Position numbers and translations under genes: made by a program | The notes under the pieces: generated by a model | What the model saw: only the letters and a program-made list of their open reading frames with translations | What the model was told of the DNA's origin: nothing | The model's database searches: none | Origin: Natronospirillum sp965602035 | GTDB taxonomy: Bacteria; Pseudomonadota; Gammaproteobacteria; Pseudomonadales; Natronospirillaceae | DNA length: 64,000 nt | Assembly: GCA_965602035.1 (NCBI GenBank) | Contig: OZ271919.1 | Location: forward strand, 1,302,001-1,366,000 | Reading direction: 5' to 3' | In this document: piece after piece, positions 17,481 to 26,223 of the stretch | Layout of the letters: each line of letters begins with the position of its first letter | Numbering within the stretch: the stretch's first letter is position 1

Positions 17481-18326
17481 CTACAAATCGTCTGAATTGT
17501 GTGCGACACCCGACAATGCCGGGTACTGCTCTATCAGTGACGACCACTGACTGCGGTTTCGGTCCTCTCTCACATTGCTCTTCAGCAACGCCACCGATTG
17601 AGAGCGCAGCATGGTAATAGGCTTGTCCCCCGGGTCAGTGGCCAGCCGGCTCTCTGTGCCTTCCAGCCAGCTCATGGCCTTGAACCACAGGTCGTCGGCG
17701 GTAGGTGTCAGCGCGAGATACTGTTCGGCGTCGGTGACATCGGCATGCAGACACCTGGGCGGGTAAAGCACGCCACCATAACCGGTGGGCATGTAATTCC
17801 CGGCTGTTGAGCCGGGGTCGGTGGCATACGTCCATTGTTTGTAGGGCAGCAACTCGCCCTGCGCATCTGTGCGGATCTGCCGCACCCGGTTACCGATGAC
17901 ATCGTTGGGAAACTCCTGATGATCAGCTACCAGATTTTCCAGCCAGTCCGGTGCGTACAGGCTGTCATCGTCGCAGGTCACGATGTTTTTTCCCGGAAAA
18001 GCTTCGAGGCTGTGCACCAGTTTGCGGTGTGAGCAATTCAGCGGTGAGTAACGGATCTCGAAACGCTCAATCCGCCGTTCCAGATTTGCTAATCGGCGTG
18101 GCAACGACCCTTTCAGTTCGTCGTTCAACCAGAGCACAATTTTTTCCGGCTGAACAGTTCCCTGAAGGACGCTGAGTACCGTCAATGGCACCACAGACAA
18201 CCGGCTGGGAATTGAGGTCAGAGAAACAATGACCTCTGCCTCCGGAGGGCGAGGGTCACGTGGCACACCACGCCACCGTACCTGCCACTCGCGCCAGAGC
18301 GCCCCGGGGATTTCTTTGACTTTCAT
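17481..18326 (-). CDS. GT-A type glycosyltransferase, paralogue 2 of 3
   Basis: 281 aa. It has the same layout as the protein at 9400-10233: VIVSLTSIPSRL, then IVTCDDDSLYAPDWLENLV with the DDD motif, MPTGYGGVLYPPRCL and TADDLWFKAMSWLEG. Sharing these blocks at the same spacing shows common descent, not just fold similarity. It is the first gene of a short unit with the CDP-glycerol-type transferase, with REP repeats upstream. Donor unknown. Confidence 0.82.
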   Translation of the reverse strand: MKVKEIPGALWREWQVRWRGVPRDPRPPEAEVIVSLTSIPSRLSVVPLTVLSVLQGTVQPEKIVLWLNDELKGSLPRRLANLERRIERFEIRYSPLNCSHRKLVHSLEAFPGKNIVTCDDDSLYAPDWLENLVADHQEFPNDVIGNRVRQIRTDAQGELLPYKQWTYATDPGSTAGNYMPTGYGGVLYPPRCLHADVTDAEQYLALTPTADDLWFKAMSWLEGTESRLATDPGDKPITMLRSQSVALLKSNVREDRNRSQWSSLIEQYPALSGVAHNSDDL

Positions 18327-18362
18327 TCAGTGTCTCTATTGAACTGTTTAGAATTCATTGTC

Positions 18363-18466
18363 GGCGCCGGCAAGCCGGCTTCGGCCTACATCACCCTGCC
18401 GTCGTAACCTGTTGGCCGTAGCTGCCCTGGCAGCGCCCTGTGCCGGCAAGCCGGCTTCGGCCTACA
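18363..18466. repeat. REP-type palindrome cluster, family A (3 units)
   Basis: Units at about 18363-18390, 18411-18437 and 18440-18466, alternately GCCGGCAAGCCGGCTTCGGC and the reverse GGCCGTAGCTGCC form. They sit between two leftward glycosyltransferase genes. Confidence 0.85.
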
Positions 18467-18473
18467 GGGATTA

Positions 18474-19307
18474 TCAGCCTGAATCGCTCGTCCGGATGCC
18501 ATTCTCCGCCCAATACCGCTTCGACCGTTTCACCTCATCCCGAATCGCCCGGTTCTTCGCCCAGATCTCCGGTTTCGCATACCCGCGTGCATGATCCAGA
18601 TGCAAGCAGACCGCATGATACCGAATCTGCTTCGAGCGATGCCCATAGTGCCAGAGCCGTTCGCCGAGTTCCCGGTCGAGACCTCCGTATTGCATGTCTT
18701 CGTTAAAGCCATTGACGGCTTTGAGGTCTGCCGTCCAGGTGGAGCTGTTCATGCCGTTCCAGGTCGCTCGGGTCGGGGTGATTGTGTTCAACAGCTTTGC
18801 ACGGAAGGGGCTGTGAGTCAGTTTCCACAGTTTGTGGGAGCGGGGCTGGCCTTTTTGCCGCAACCACGCGGCATCGAAAGCACGCTGCGTCCGAATATCG
18901 TCGTCGGTGATGCCTTCGGACACCGGCATGGTCAGCTTGAGGTAGCCCCCGCTGAGAAAGGTACCCGGCGCAGCGAGCCGGCGGTGAGTGGCAATGAAGT
19001 CCTTCCGGGGAATACAGTCACCATCGGTGAAGATCAGGTAATCACACTCGGTTTCGGCGATGGCCTTGTTGAGAATGGTGCACTTACGGAAACCATTGTC
19101 TTCATGCCAGACATGGTCGATGGTAAGCCCGAGAGACTCGCGATTCGCGTCGATCTGTTCGCGCGTTTCCTCGCCGGAGCCATCATCGGCAATGATCACC
19201 CGGAAATCGGTGTCAGTCTGCTGCGCATACCCCACCAGCACCTTGTGCAGCCACACGGGCGAGTTGTAGGTGGTGATGACCACGCCGATGTTGCGGGGCT
19301 GGGGCAT
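18474..19307 (-). CDS. Family 2 glycosyltransferase with galactosyltransferase-type C-terminus
   Basis: 277 aa from ATG 19307, which starts the GT2 core directly (MPQPRNIGVVITTYNSPVWL); the longer frame runs into the AbiEii gene and has no homologous look. Motifs: VIIADDGSGEETREQID, YLIFTDGDCIPRKDF (DGD metal site), LSGGYLKL, and a C-terminal WTADLKAVNGFNEDMQYGG followed by DRELGERLWHYG, like the GT7-type domain of bacterial chondroitin-like polymerases. It probably adds Gal/GalNAc or similar to the surface polymer. Upstream is the AbiE pair. Confidence 0.87.
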   Translation of the reverse strand: MPQPRNIGVVITTYNSPVWLHKVLVGYAQQTDTDFRVIIADDGSGEETREQIDANRESLGLTIDHVWHEDNGFRKCTILNKAIAETECDYLIFTDGDCIPRKDFIATHRRLAAPGTFLSGGYLKLTMPVSEGITDDDIRTQRAFDAAWLRQKGQPRSHKLWKLTHSPFRAKLLNTITPTRATWNGMNSSTWTADLKAVNGFNEDMQYGGLDRELGERLWHYGHRSKQIRYHAVCLHLDHARGYAKPEIWAKNRAIRDEVKRSKRYWAENGIRTSDSG

Positions 19308-19371
19308 GCGTTTACCGACAAAAAGAACGTTTGACGATTCTACACAATGCGCACACAAGCCGAAACGTTGG

Positions 19372-20277
19372 CTAAAGTTGAAACGGGTTCTGTTGGTGAG
19401 AAGCGTCGTTCTGCAGGGTGTCCATCGCTCGCATTGCCGTCTCTGACACGATACTGACCAGATAACGCCAAAACCCATCCTGTCTTACTGTCTGGTCAAG
19501 CCGTTCCTGCGGAATAAACCGGGCCATCTCATAGATGAACTCTGCTTGTTGCTGCCTGTCACCCGTGAGCGAAGCCAAGCGCTCAGTTGCGCTCCTGATA
19601 TAGTCTTCCTTTGAGAACCCATGATCCCGCAACTTCAATTCGATCAACTCGTAGGCCGGCTCGATACCACCCTGGGACAACCAGGCGATATCCCACAGGT
19701 CGCGATATTTCAGCCGGCCCGGACGCATGGCAAATGCCACCAGTTTGTCTGCGAATATTTCCTCGCGGGTCTGAGCATTAATGATCAGCGATTCTGTGCC
19801 GAGGTTAATTCCGTAGTGGTTTCGAAGTGTTCTGGGTACGACCTGATAGCTCGGAACTGCGCAGATATCCAGGTGGATTCTCTGCGCAGGCTTGTCAGGG
19901 CGTTGCGGTTGCGTGTTTACGCTGAGTTTCCAGGTGTCGACGTTGCCCTGTTTCTGGGCCCTAGGTTCCGTCACCGTGATTGGCACTTCATACTTTTCCT
20001 GCAAGCGCGCCTCGAGTGCTCCCTTCAGCGTATCCAGTTCGGCTTTTTTGAAATCAGCTCCGCCTGTGAAGTCCAGATCCTCACTCAGACGGTTGGAACC
20101 GTAACAGGCGCGGAGACAGGTTCCGCCGATAAACGTGAGTTTCTGGAGCAGTTGTGCATGATTGAGTTCGCGTAGGATATCGTGGTGCAGGATTTCCTTT
20201 TCCACCACTGGGCGCAGTACCGCCAACTCGCCTTGCGTACGAACGGCTTCATCAACCAACTTATCAAACAATGCCAT
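19372..20277 (-). CDS. abiEii: AbiEii-type nucleotidyltransferase toxin
   Basis: 301 aa from ATG 20277, which overlaps the abiEi stop by 14 bp. It is the toxin of the type IV-like AbiE system, a pol-beta-fold nucleotidyltransferase. Visible are FIGGTCLRACYGSNRLSEDL followed by DF (the GS...D-x-D site), later RIHLDICAVPSYQ with a third acidic residue, and EEIFADKLVAFAMRPGRLKYRDLWD, the conserved K-x4-R-x-KxRDxxD block. AbiE aborts phage infection by blocking growth. It sits inside the glycan region, just upstream of a GT2 gene. Confidence 0.88.
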   Translation of the reverse strand: MALFDKLVDEAVRTQGELAVLRPVVEKEILHHDILRELNHAQLLQKLTFIGGTCLRACYGSNRLSEDLDFTGGADFKKAELDTLKGALEARLQEKYEVPITVTEPRAQKQGNVDTWKLSVNTQPQRPDKPAQRIHLDICAVPSYQVVPRTLRNHYGINLGTESLIINAQTREEIFADKLVAFAMRPGRLKYRDLWDIAWLSQGGIEPAYELIELKLRDHGFSKEDYIRSATERLASLTGDRQQQAEFIYEMARFIPQERLDQTVRQDGFWRYLVSIVSETAMRAMDTLQNDASHQQNPFQL

Positions 20278-20815
20278 GGTCAGACTCCTGCACCAGGTCA
20301 ATTGTCGGCCGGTTGAATCGACGCATGTCTGACAGCGCAAGCCGAACAGACGCGCGGAAAAGGTGACAGGCCGAATCGTAGCTCAGTTCATCACTGATTG
20401 CCGACATCGGGCGCTCCGTATGAACAAACTCAATGGTACCAAAACGGCCGCAGCTGATTTGAGCTGAACGGCCTGTGCTCACGACCGTAATCCAGGCCAT
20501 GGGTACCTGAGAGATCAGGCCGGAGTCACTGAGCACAGTTTCCAGGCTGATATAATTGAAATGCCGGGCACGCAGTAGCGCCGCCGCATGAAACAGTATC
20601 AACCCGGTATCGTCCGGGGTGCCCGGATATTGATAGATTCCCTGACAAACCCGTTCCAACAGGCCTCGCTTCTCTGCCCGGTGGATAACGGCGCGGTATG
20701 CGCCCGGGCTGAGGTCAGGAAACAGTGCACGAAAGGTCATCGTTGTGTACAACCGCCCAGCTTCGGGTGAGTGTGGGGTAAGTAACCACTGCTCCAGGCG
20801 TTGTATGGGTTGCAT
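20264..20815 (-). CDS. abiEi: AbiEi-type antitoxin/transcriptional repressor
   Basis: 183 aa. It has an N-terminal winged-helix-like segment (YTTMTFRALFPDLSPGAYRA to ERVCQGIYQY) and a C-terminal AbiEi-type domain (FNYISLETVLSDSGLISQ, then FGTIEFVHTERP). The protein antagonises AbiEii and represses its own promoter in known systems. GGAG lies seven bases before the ATG. A long inverted repeat immediately upstream is the likely operator. The gene overlaps its toxin gene. Confidence 0.85.
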   Translation of the reverse strand: MQPIQRLEQWLLTPHSPEAGRLYTTMTFRALFPDLSPGAYRAVIHRAEKRGLLERVCQGIYQYPGTPDDTGLILFHAAALLRARHFNYISLETVLSDSGLISQVPMAWITVVSTGRSAQISCGRFGTIEFVHTERPMSAISDELSYDSACHLFRASVRLALSDMRRFNRPTIDLVQESDHGIV

Positions 20816-20821
20816 TGGCTT

Positions 20822-20862
20822 ACTCCGCGCTTTGTTACTAATAGTGTAATTAAACGCGGAGT
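20822..20862 (-). promoter_or_regulatory. Inverted repeat upstream of abiEi (putative AbiEi operator)
   Basis: Perfect 8-bp arms ACTCCGCG (20822-20829) and CGCGGAGT (20855-20862) separated by 25 AT-rich bases. On the gene strand TTGAAT and TACACT, spaced 16, could form the promoter between and around the arms. The upstream arm in the plus sequence also overlaps the ribosome-binding region of abiEi. Known AbiEi proteins bind such inverted repeats. Confidence 0.5.
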
Positions 20863-20880
20863 GAATTCAACTATAAGCGA

Positions 20881-20940
20881 ATCGCAGCGTTTCGCAGCTC
20901 CTTCAAATCATCGCGTGTAGGAGCTGCCGGAGGCTGCGAT
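20881..20940. repeat. REP-type repeats, family B (inverted pair)
   Basis: A unit ATCGCAGC...GCAGCTCC (20881-20901) faces GTAGGAGCTGCCGGAGGC (20917-20940). The pair separates the AbiE cassette from the chain-length regulator genes. Confidence 0.8.
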
Positions 20941-20949
20941 CAGGGGACA

Positions 20950-22479
20950 TTAAGGCCGGCGGCGGAGCCGTTGTTGCACCCAACCGATCAGCAGGCCGGC
21001 CAGCCCAGCCAGAATGACCAGAGCAATAACGCGATAAAGATCCAGCCGGGTCACCAACTGCGGCGACTCCACCTGAAACCCGTCGGCCTGCACGGTGATC
21101 ACTTCCGAGCCACTGCTCACCACCCGGTTGCCCAGGGTTTCATGCAACCGGCCTACCACGGCGGTGTAATCTCTCAGGGTAGCCAGAATAGTCGGCAGGT
21201 CGGTGTTGATGCGCTCGGCGAACTGCTGACGCACCCTGTCGTCCGGGTTCTGTTCTGCTTCTTCGATGGCCGAGAGAATATTGTCAATTTCGTCGCGCCG
21301 GCGCTGAATTGTCAGCAGGCGCTGTTCGGCCTCGAGCACGCGCTGTGACAGCTCGCGGCGGTAGGCTTCCACCCCGCCCTCTTCCGAAAGCTCGATCAAC
21401 CGATCCAGAAACCCGTCACCTAATTGAGGTGAAATACCAGTCCCGGCACCGGCACCAATACTGTTGGCGGCCTCAATGCTGCGCACAGATGTTAGCACCT
21501 CGCGGGTGGCAGCCACCCGACCCTGAGCCTGTTCGGCATCGAGATTCAATTCAGCAAGGCGACGCCGGTAGAACAATTGCACGGCGGCCGGGTTTTCAGT
21601 GAGGCCCAGTTCACGCACCGGGTCAATCAGTCGACGGAGGTCGTATTGCGCGAGATCGGCAAAGGCTTTGTCGAGGTCTTCCAGCGTGAAGCCGGTTTCA
21701 GGGTCCTGCACGCTGGCCGCATTCGGCTGGCGCTGCAGGGCGGCGATGTTCCCGCGAACGCGATTGATGTTTTCAAGCAGGAGCTCGATGGCAATCAGGT
21801 AGTCCAGGTTCTCGAACCGGGTGTCATCGAACAGCCGGGGGGAGTAAATGGGGACATCCAGTTGCAGTACCCCCAGCTCACCGGTGACACGCTCAGCCCA
21901 GGTGTTGCCTATATCCGCCAGCATGGCTTCCGCCCTGTTGGGAGCCAGCTGAGCCCCCATTGGCAACGTGAGGTAGATCCGAGCCACACCACGCTGGTTC
22001 TGCGTCAGTGCGCGTTCAAAGGCTTCCTGCAGATCGGCGATTTCAGACGCCGACCGGTCTCCCGTTGCCAACCGCTGCCGGAATTCTGCGATGATATCGA
22101 AATAACCCGGTGCCATGGGCTCTATGGAGATCGACCGGCTCAGCCTGTCCGGGCTGATACCCTCAGAACCGAGGTCATGCTGCTGGTGCACCCGGTTGAG
22201 TACCGTCGGGCTGATCAGGTTGCTGAGAATGAACGGTGAGCCATCGGGAAACTGGCCGTCGGTGATGCCGTCGAATTCAAAGCTGAAAGTCTGGCTGTAC
22301 CGAACCTGGTCGGGATAATCCGATTGGGTGGCGAGCAGCCAGAACGCGTACCCGCCGATTGAGAGCACAACAAAGGCCAGTACCCAGTAGCGGGTACGCC
22401 ACAGGTTTTTCAGAAGAGACAGTGGCTCAGCGTCATTCGACACCTGTGCCACCGGGTGGTTGAACGTGTGATCCGACAT
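20950..22479 (-). CDS. Wzz-like polysaccharide co-polymerase/chain-length regulator, paralogue A
   Basis: 509 aa. One N-terminal membrane span (YWVLAFVVLSIGGYAFWLLA, about residues 31-50) and one near the C-terminus (VIALVILAGLAGLLIGWVQ) enclose a long helical periplasmic domain with predicted coiled coils, the PCP1 layout. No cytoplasmic kinase domain. The periplasmic start YSQTFSFEFDGITDGQFPDG is shared almost word for word with the neighbour at 22641-24188. Such proteins set O-antigen or capsule length together with Wzy. It is longer than classic Wzz (about 330 aa). Confidence 0.8.
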   Translation of the reverse strand: MSDHTFNHPVAQVSNDAEPLSLLKNLWRTRYWVLAFVVLSIGGYAFWLLATQSDYPDQVRYSQTFSFEFDGITDGQFPDGSPFILSNLISPTVLNRVHQQHDLGSEGISPDRLSRSISIEPMAPGYFDIIAEFRQRLATGDRSASEIADLQEAFERALTQNQRGVARIYLTLPMGAQLAPNRAEAMLADIGNTWAERVTGELGVLQLDVPIYSPRLFDDTRFENLDYLIAIELLLENINRVRGNIAALQRQPNAASVQDPETGFTLEDLDKAFADLAQYDLRRLIDPVRELGLTENPAAVQLFYRRRLAELNLDAEQAQGRVAATREVLTSVRSIEAANSIGAGAGTGISPQLGDGFLDRLIELSEEGGVEAYRRELSQRVLEAEQRLLTIQRRRDEIDNILSAIEEAEQNPDDRVRQQFAERINTDLPTILATLRDYTAVVGRLHETLGNRVVSSGSEVITVQADGFQVESPQLVTRLDLYRVIALVILAGLAGLLIGWVQQRLRRRP

Positions 22480-22640
22480 CCAGGTCTCCGGCGCTTAAGT
22501 AGCCCGGCCACACATCAACTGTGCCTGTCCCTGAAATCGGCAGCGAATGCCGACCGCACAGTGATACCGCAGTGACCATTGATCAGTGTTTTAATTCAAC
22601 CCAACTGTAGATCAGGTTTTGCTTTAAAACAATAATCAGA

Positions 22641-24188
22641 TCAGCCCTGCGCGGATCTTTTTCTCAGCATGTCGTAGACCAGGCTGCCGAAAAGACTCAC
22701 AAAGCCGGTCAGCACCATCAGAGCGACAAAAATCAGGATGTCACGACGCTCAAACGGCTCAACACTGGTGACACTGAACGACCCGCCCTGAGGGATTACG
22801 ATTTCGCTGATACTGCCCGACGCCTGGCGTCCCAGTTGCTGGTGCAGGCGACCGATGATTTCGGTGTAATTGCTCAGAGTATTGAGAATACGCGGCAGTG
22901 AGTTCTGTACCTCTTCCGCATAGCTGGCACGCAGTTCATCCTCTGCGTTGTTCACATTGCCTTCAATGGCATCCAGCGTCAGCTGGATTTCCTCAATACG
23001 GCGCTCGGTTTCCAGCGCCTGCGTGCGGAACTGCAGTACCTGCTCGGTGAGCGCCTGGCGGAACTCCTGTGCTCCACCCTGACGGGAGATTTCAATCAAC
23101 CGGTCCAGGAAGGCATCACCCAGCTGGGGTGACACCGGGTTCCCTTCCACCAGAGAGCCGGTGCTACCGCCCTCGTTGCTCTGTGAGTACGCCATCATGA
23201 TGTCACGGGTAACGCGGGCCCGTTCTTCCTGGTAGCGCTGTTCCAGACGCAGGTCCTGCAACTGGCGGTTGTAGAACAGGCGCACCACATCGGCGTTACG
23301 GGTAAGGCCCAGTTCCTGCACAGGGTCAATCAGCTGGCGCAGATCGTATTCGGCAACATCACGAATGGCTTTATCCAGGTCTTCCAGGTTGAATCCGCTC
23401 TGCTCGTCGACCACATTGGCGGCATTGGGCTGTTCTTTCAGGGCTTCGACGTTGCCCTGGATGAGTTCAATATTGTCAAGCAGCAGCTCAATGCCGATCA
23501 GGTAATCCAGTTCTTCGAACCGGGATTCATCAAATATCCGCGCCGAATAAATCGGCAGGTTGAGCCGCAGCACGCCGCGTTCTTCGATCGCGCGCTGCGC
23601 CCAGGTGTCGGCAATATTCAGTAAGACATCCTGCGCAATGTGAGCCGGCAGGTCATTATCGACCGGCAGTTGCAGGTTCAGCCGCACCGAGCCACTCTGC
23701 GCCACGCTCATTTCACGCTGCATGGCGTTCTGCAGATCCGATATTTCGCTGGCCGACAGGTCGTCGTTGTTCAGGCGCTGCTGGTAACGCGCGCGAATCA
23801 GGAAATATTCCGGCGAATACGGCTCAATGGACAGCGCCCGGCGAAAATCGTCCAGTGTCAGCCCGTATTCCGACAACTGGTTGTCGCGATACACCCGGTT
23901 GACCACCGACGGGCCTATGATGTCGCTCATGACAAAGGGCGAGCCATCGGGGAACTGGCCATCGGACAGGCCTTCAAAGGTCAGGTCAAATACCTGTGAG
24001 TAACGAGTTGTCTGGGCGCTGGTCAGAAACTGAGCCGCCATGAAGGCAATATAGAGCGCCGCTACCACCACCAGGGCAATAATGACCCGCCATTTGGTGT
24101 TCCAGATGTTGGCGATCAGCTCGCCGAGGTCGATTTCATCATTGGCATAATATTCACGATTGGACGGCGGCAACTGGTTTTGCGACAT
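22641..24188 (-). CDS. Wzz-like polysaccharide co-polymerase/chain-length regulator, paralogue B
   Basis: 515 aa. An N-terminal DLGELIANIWNTKWRVII leads into the first membrane span, followed by YSQVFDLTFEGLSDGQFPDG and a long alpha-helical periplasmic region. The second span lies near LIFVALMVLTGFVSLFGSL before a basic tail. The DxxxL..xxW N-terminus is typical of Wzz/Etk N-domains. It precedes its paralogue by 161 bp on the same strand, so the pair is a tandem duplication and may give two modal chain lengths or form mixed oligomers. Confidence 0.82.
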   Translation of the reverse strand: MSQNQLPPSNREYYANDEIDLGELIANIWNTKWRVIIALVVVAALYIAFMAAQFLTSAQTTRYSQVFDLTFEGLSDGQFPDGSPFVMSDIIGPSVVNRVYRDNQLSEYGLTLDDFRRALSIEPYSPEYFLIRARYQQRLNNDDLSASEISDLQNAMQREMSVAQSGSVRLNLQLPVDNDLPAHIAQDVLLNIADTWAQRAIEERGVLRLNLPIYSARIFDESRFEELDYLIGIELLLDNIELIQGNVEALKEQPNAANVVDEQSGFNLEDLDKAIRDVAEYDLRQLIDPVQELGLTRNADVVRLFYNRQLQDLRLEQRYQEERARVTRDIMMAYSQSNEGGSTGSLVEGNPVSPQLGDAFLDRLIEISRQGGAQEFRQALTEQVLQFRTQALETERRIEEIQLTLDAIEGNVNNAEDELRASYAEEVQNSLPRILNTLSNYTEIIGRLHQQLGRQASGSISEIVIPQGGSFSVTSVEPFERRDILIFVALMVLTGFVSLFGSLVYDMLRKRSAQG

Positions 24189-24289
24189 CGGACAACAGAC
24201 TCCCTGACAAGTGCCGCTATGGTATCGGAGTTACAGAGGCAGGCCAAGCGCCGCGGGCCACGGCGCCGGCAATAGCGCGGCACAGCATC

Positions 24290-24365
24290 CTGTAGGCCGA
24301 AGCTGCCTTGGCAGCGCCCGGAGGTGGCGCCGGCAAGTGCGCCGGCAAGCCGGCTACGGCCTACA
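24290..24365. repeat. REP-type palindrome cluster, family A
   Basis: A TGTAGGCCGAAGCTGCC unit (from 24290) and a GCCGGCAAGCCGGCTACGGC unit (to about 24365), with an extra partial GGTGGCGCCGGCAAGTGC. It marks the left border of the cassette series that runs to 30.5 kb. Confidence 0.85.
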
Positions 24366-24428
24366 TGTCCTACATTGCCTCGGCACCGAACCCTGTAGAC
24401 CACGAACTTGCTCACGCATCAGAATTCG

Positions 24429-24463
24429 GTGTAATATCATCCATTAGGTGGACGATATTACAC
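24429..24463. promoter_or_regulatory. Long inverted repeat before the DUF4143 ATPase gene
   Basis: 15-bp arms GTGTAATATCATCCA (24429-24443) and TGGACGATATTACAC (24449-24463), 14 of 15 matching, with a 5-bp spacer, followed by CTATATAG. The repeat ends 13 bp before the ATG, so it would lie in the promoter or 5' leader. It looks like a repressor operator; a stable RNA hairpin masking the ribosome-binding site is the alternative. Confidence 0.6.
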
Positions 24464-24476
24464 TATATAGTGGCCA

Positions 24477-25706
24477 ATGTTAAACCGAACGATCCAATCT
24501 CACCTTCTCGACGCGCTCTCGGATACGCCGGTGGTGCTTCTTAATGGGGCACGTCAGACGGGGAAAAGTACGCTTGTTCAGGCTATCAATACCGGGGCCA
24601 CCTATATCACGTTGGACGATCCCGGGGCACTTGCCGCCGTAACGCAGGACCCCGCCGGTTTCATTGCCGCGCAGAACGGCCATATTATTCTGGATGAAAT
24701 CCAGCGTGCACCGGGCATTTTTCCTCTGATCAAACAGGCGGTCGACAGGCACCGAAGCCCCGGTCAATTTCTGCTCACGGGTTCGGCCAATGTTTTGCTT
24801 CTGCCCGACCTGGCAGATTCACTGGCCGGGCGTATGGAAGTGCTGCCGCTCTGGCCGCTTTCCCAGTCGGAGCTCGAGCGGACACCCGGTGGATTTATCG
24901 ACCGATTATTCGATACGGACATCAACTGGCCGGTTGTTCCAGAAAGTGATACGCCCAACACCCTTTATCAACGCGCCTTTACCGGTGGATTTCCGGAAAT
25001 GACGCAACGCCGGCGTCCGCAGCGTCAGCGGGCCTGGCTCGAAAATTATCTGACCACCATTCTCTACCGTGATGTGCGTGACCTCGCACAGATCGAACGG
25101 TTGACCGAACTGCCCAATCTACTGCGTGTGCTCGCCGCCCGCAGTGGTACTTTGCTTAACCTGGCAGAACTGTCACGCTCCGTCGGGCTTACTCAGACCA
25201 CGCTCAAGCGCTACATGACCCTACTGGAAACGCTGTTTCTAGTCGCCCGGATTCCGGCCTGGCATTCCAATCGGGGCAAACGCCTGCAGAAGTCACCGAA
25301 AATCATACTGTGCGACACCGGGTTGCTGGCGTGGCTGTTGGATATGGACGCGATGTTCGATCCCAAATCCGGTGGCCTTCCCGGCCCTCTCACAGAAACC
25401 TTCGTGCTGACCGAATTGAAAAAACTGATCAGCTGGTCGGAAACGCAACCCCGCCTCATGCACTACCGGACCTCCACAGGCTTTGAAGTTGATGCCGTGC
25501 TGGAGAATCGCCGCGGGCAGATTGTTGGCATGGAGATCAAATCTACGGCAACGTTGAATACGGGTCACCTCAAAGGGCTGAAGCACCTCAAAGAGGCGGC
25601 AGGGCCAGATTTTCTTCGTGGCGTAGTGCTGTATGGCGGAAACGAGGTCGTGCGGTTTGCGCCGGATCTGACGGCCGTGCCCATCAGCATGCTGTGGCAT
25701 CTGTAA
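24477..25706 (+). CDS. AAA+ ATPase with C-terminal DUF4143 nuclease-like domain
   Basis: 409 aa. Walker A is LNGARQTGKSTLV (about residues 22-34), Walker B IILDEIQRAPGIFPLIK, sensor-like FLLTGSAN. A winged-helix segment follows (NLAELSRSVGLTQTTLKRYM). The C-terminal DUF4143 has a PD-(D/E)XK-like pattern: FVLTELKKLI, FEVDAVLEN, VGMEIKSTATLN. This family is widespread, often strain-variable, and suspected in toxin-antitoxin-like or defence roles without a proven mechanism. It is the only rightward gene of the cassette series and is flanked on both sides by REP clusters. A tight palindrome overlaps its leader. Confidence 0.88.
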   Translation: MLNRTIQSHLLDALSDTPVVLLNGARQTGKSTLVQAINTGATYITLDDPGALAAVTQDPAGFIAAQNGHIILDEIQRAPGIFPLIKQAVDRHRSPGQFLLTGSANVLLLPDLADSLAGRMEVLPLWPLSQSELERTPGGFIDRLFDTDINWPVVPESDTPNTLYQRAFTGGFPEMTQRRRPQRQRAWLENYLTTILYRDVRDLAQIERLTELPNLLRVLAARSGTLLNLAELSRSVGLTQTTLKRYMTLLETLFLVARIPAWHSNRGKRLQKSPKIILCDTGLLAWLLDMDAMFDPKSGGLPGPLTETFVLTELKKLISWSETQPRLMHYRTSTGFEVDAVLENRRGQIVGMEIKSTATLNTGHLKGLKHLKEAAGPDFLRGVVLYGGNEVVRFAPDLTAVPISMLWHL

Positions 25707-25720
25707 AGTACTGTGGTAGT

Positions 25721-25870
25721 CGCGCCCTGCGCGGACAAGTGCGCGGCCAAGACCGCTACGGCCTACACTACCGAGGCGCCATACCCTTGTAGGCAGAAGC
25801 TGCCTTGGCAGCGCCAGGGGGTGGTGCGCCGGCAAACCGGCTACGGCCTACACTGCCTACACGGCCTACG
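25721..25870. repeat. REP-type palindrome cluster, family A (3-4 units)
   Basis: Units around 25721-25767, 25790-25816 and 25826-25852 plus a partial tail to 25870. Variants include GTAGGCAGAAGCTGCCTTGG and GCCGGCAAACCGGCTACGGC. It separates the ATPase gene from MNT/HEPN pair 1. Confidence 0.82.
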
Positions 25871-25905
25871 ATGCAACGGGACGGTACACAGCCTGCAAGC
25901 AGAGG

Positions 25906-26223
25906 CTATTTTTCATAAACCACGCGCCCTACCCGATCTATGTGCTCGATGAAACCTGGGTTCTCAATGTGATGTCTGAGAACCAGATCCAGGCTGTAGG
26001 GGAAAACCCGTTCTTCGAGATCGGAGGCTAGAGCCAGGTAATCGGCAAAAGCCAATTCCGGCGCCTCAAGGCACAGGTCAATATCCGAGTTTGACCGCTG
26101 AGTACCTTTAGCACGAGAGCCAAATAGCAGAACCCGTCGTACCGCTGGATAGCGACGGAGAACTTGATCAAGCTGCTCTACAACAACAGGTGGCAAGCCG
26201 GCAATTGCTTCAGTTTCAGTCAC
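25906..26223 (-). CDS. MntA-type nucleotidyltransferase antitoxin (pair 1)
   Basis: 105 aa from GTG 26223, chosen because GGAG lies seven bases upstream and the GTGACTGA overlap couples it to the preceding gene; the longer frame starts at a TTG. The minimal nucleotidyltransferase domain has FGSRAKGTQRSNSDIDL, a full GS-x10-D-x-D site, and a third acidic residue in YSLDLVLR. In characterised MNT/HEPN modules this enzyme AMPylates and silences the HEPN RNase. Confidence 0.87.
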   Translation of the reverse strand: MTETEAIAGLPPVVVEQLDQVLRRYPAVRRVLLFGSRAKGTQRSNSDIDLCLEAPELAFADYLALASDLEERVFPYSLDLVLRHHIENPGFIEHIDRVGRVVYEK

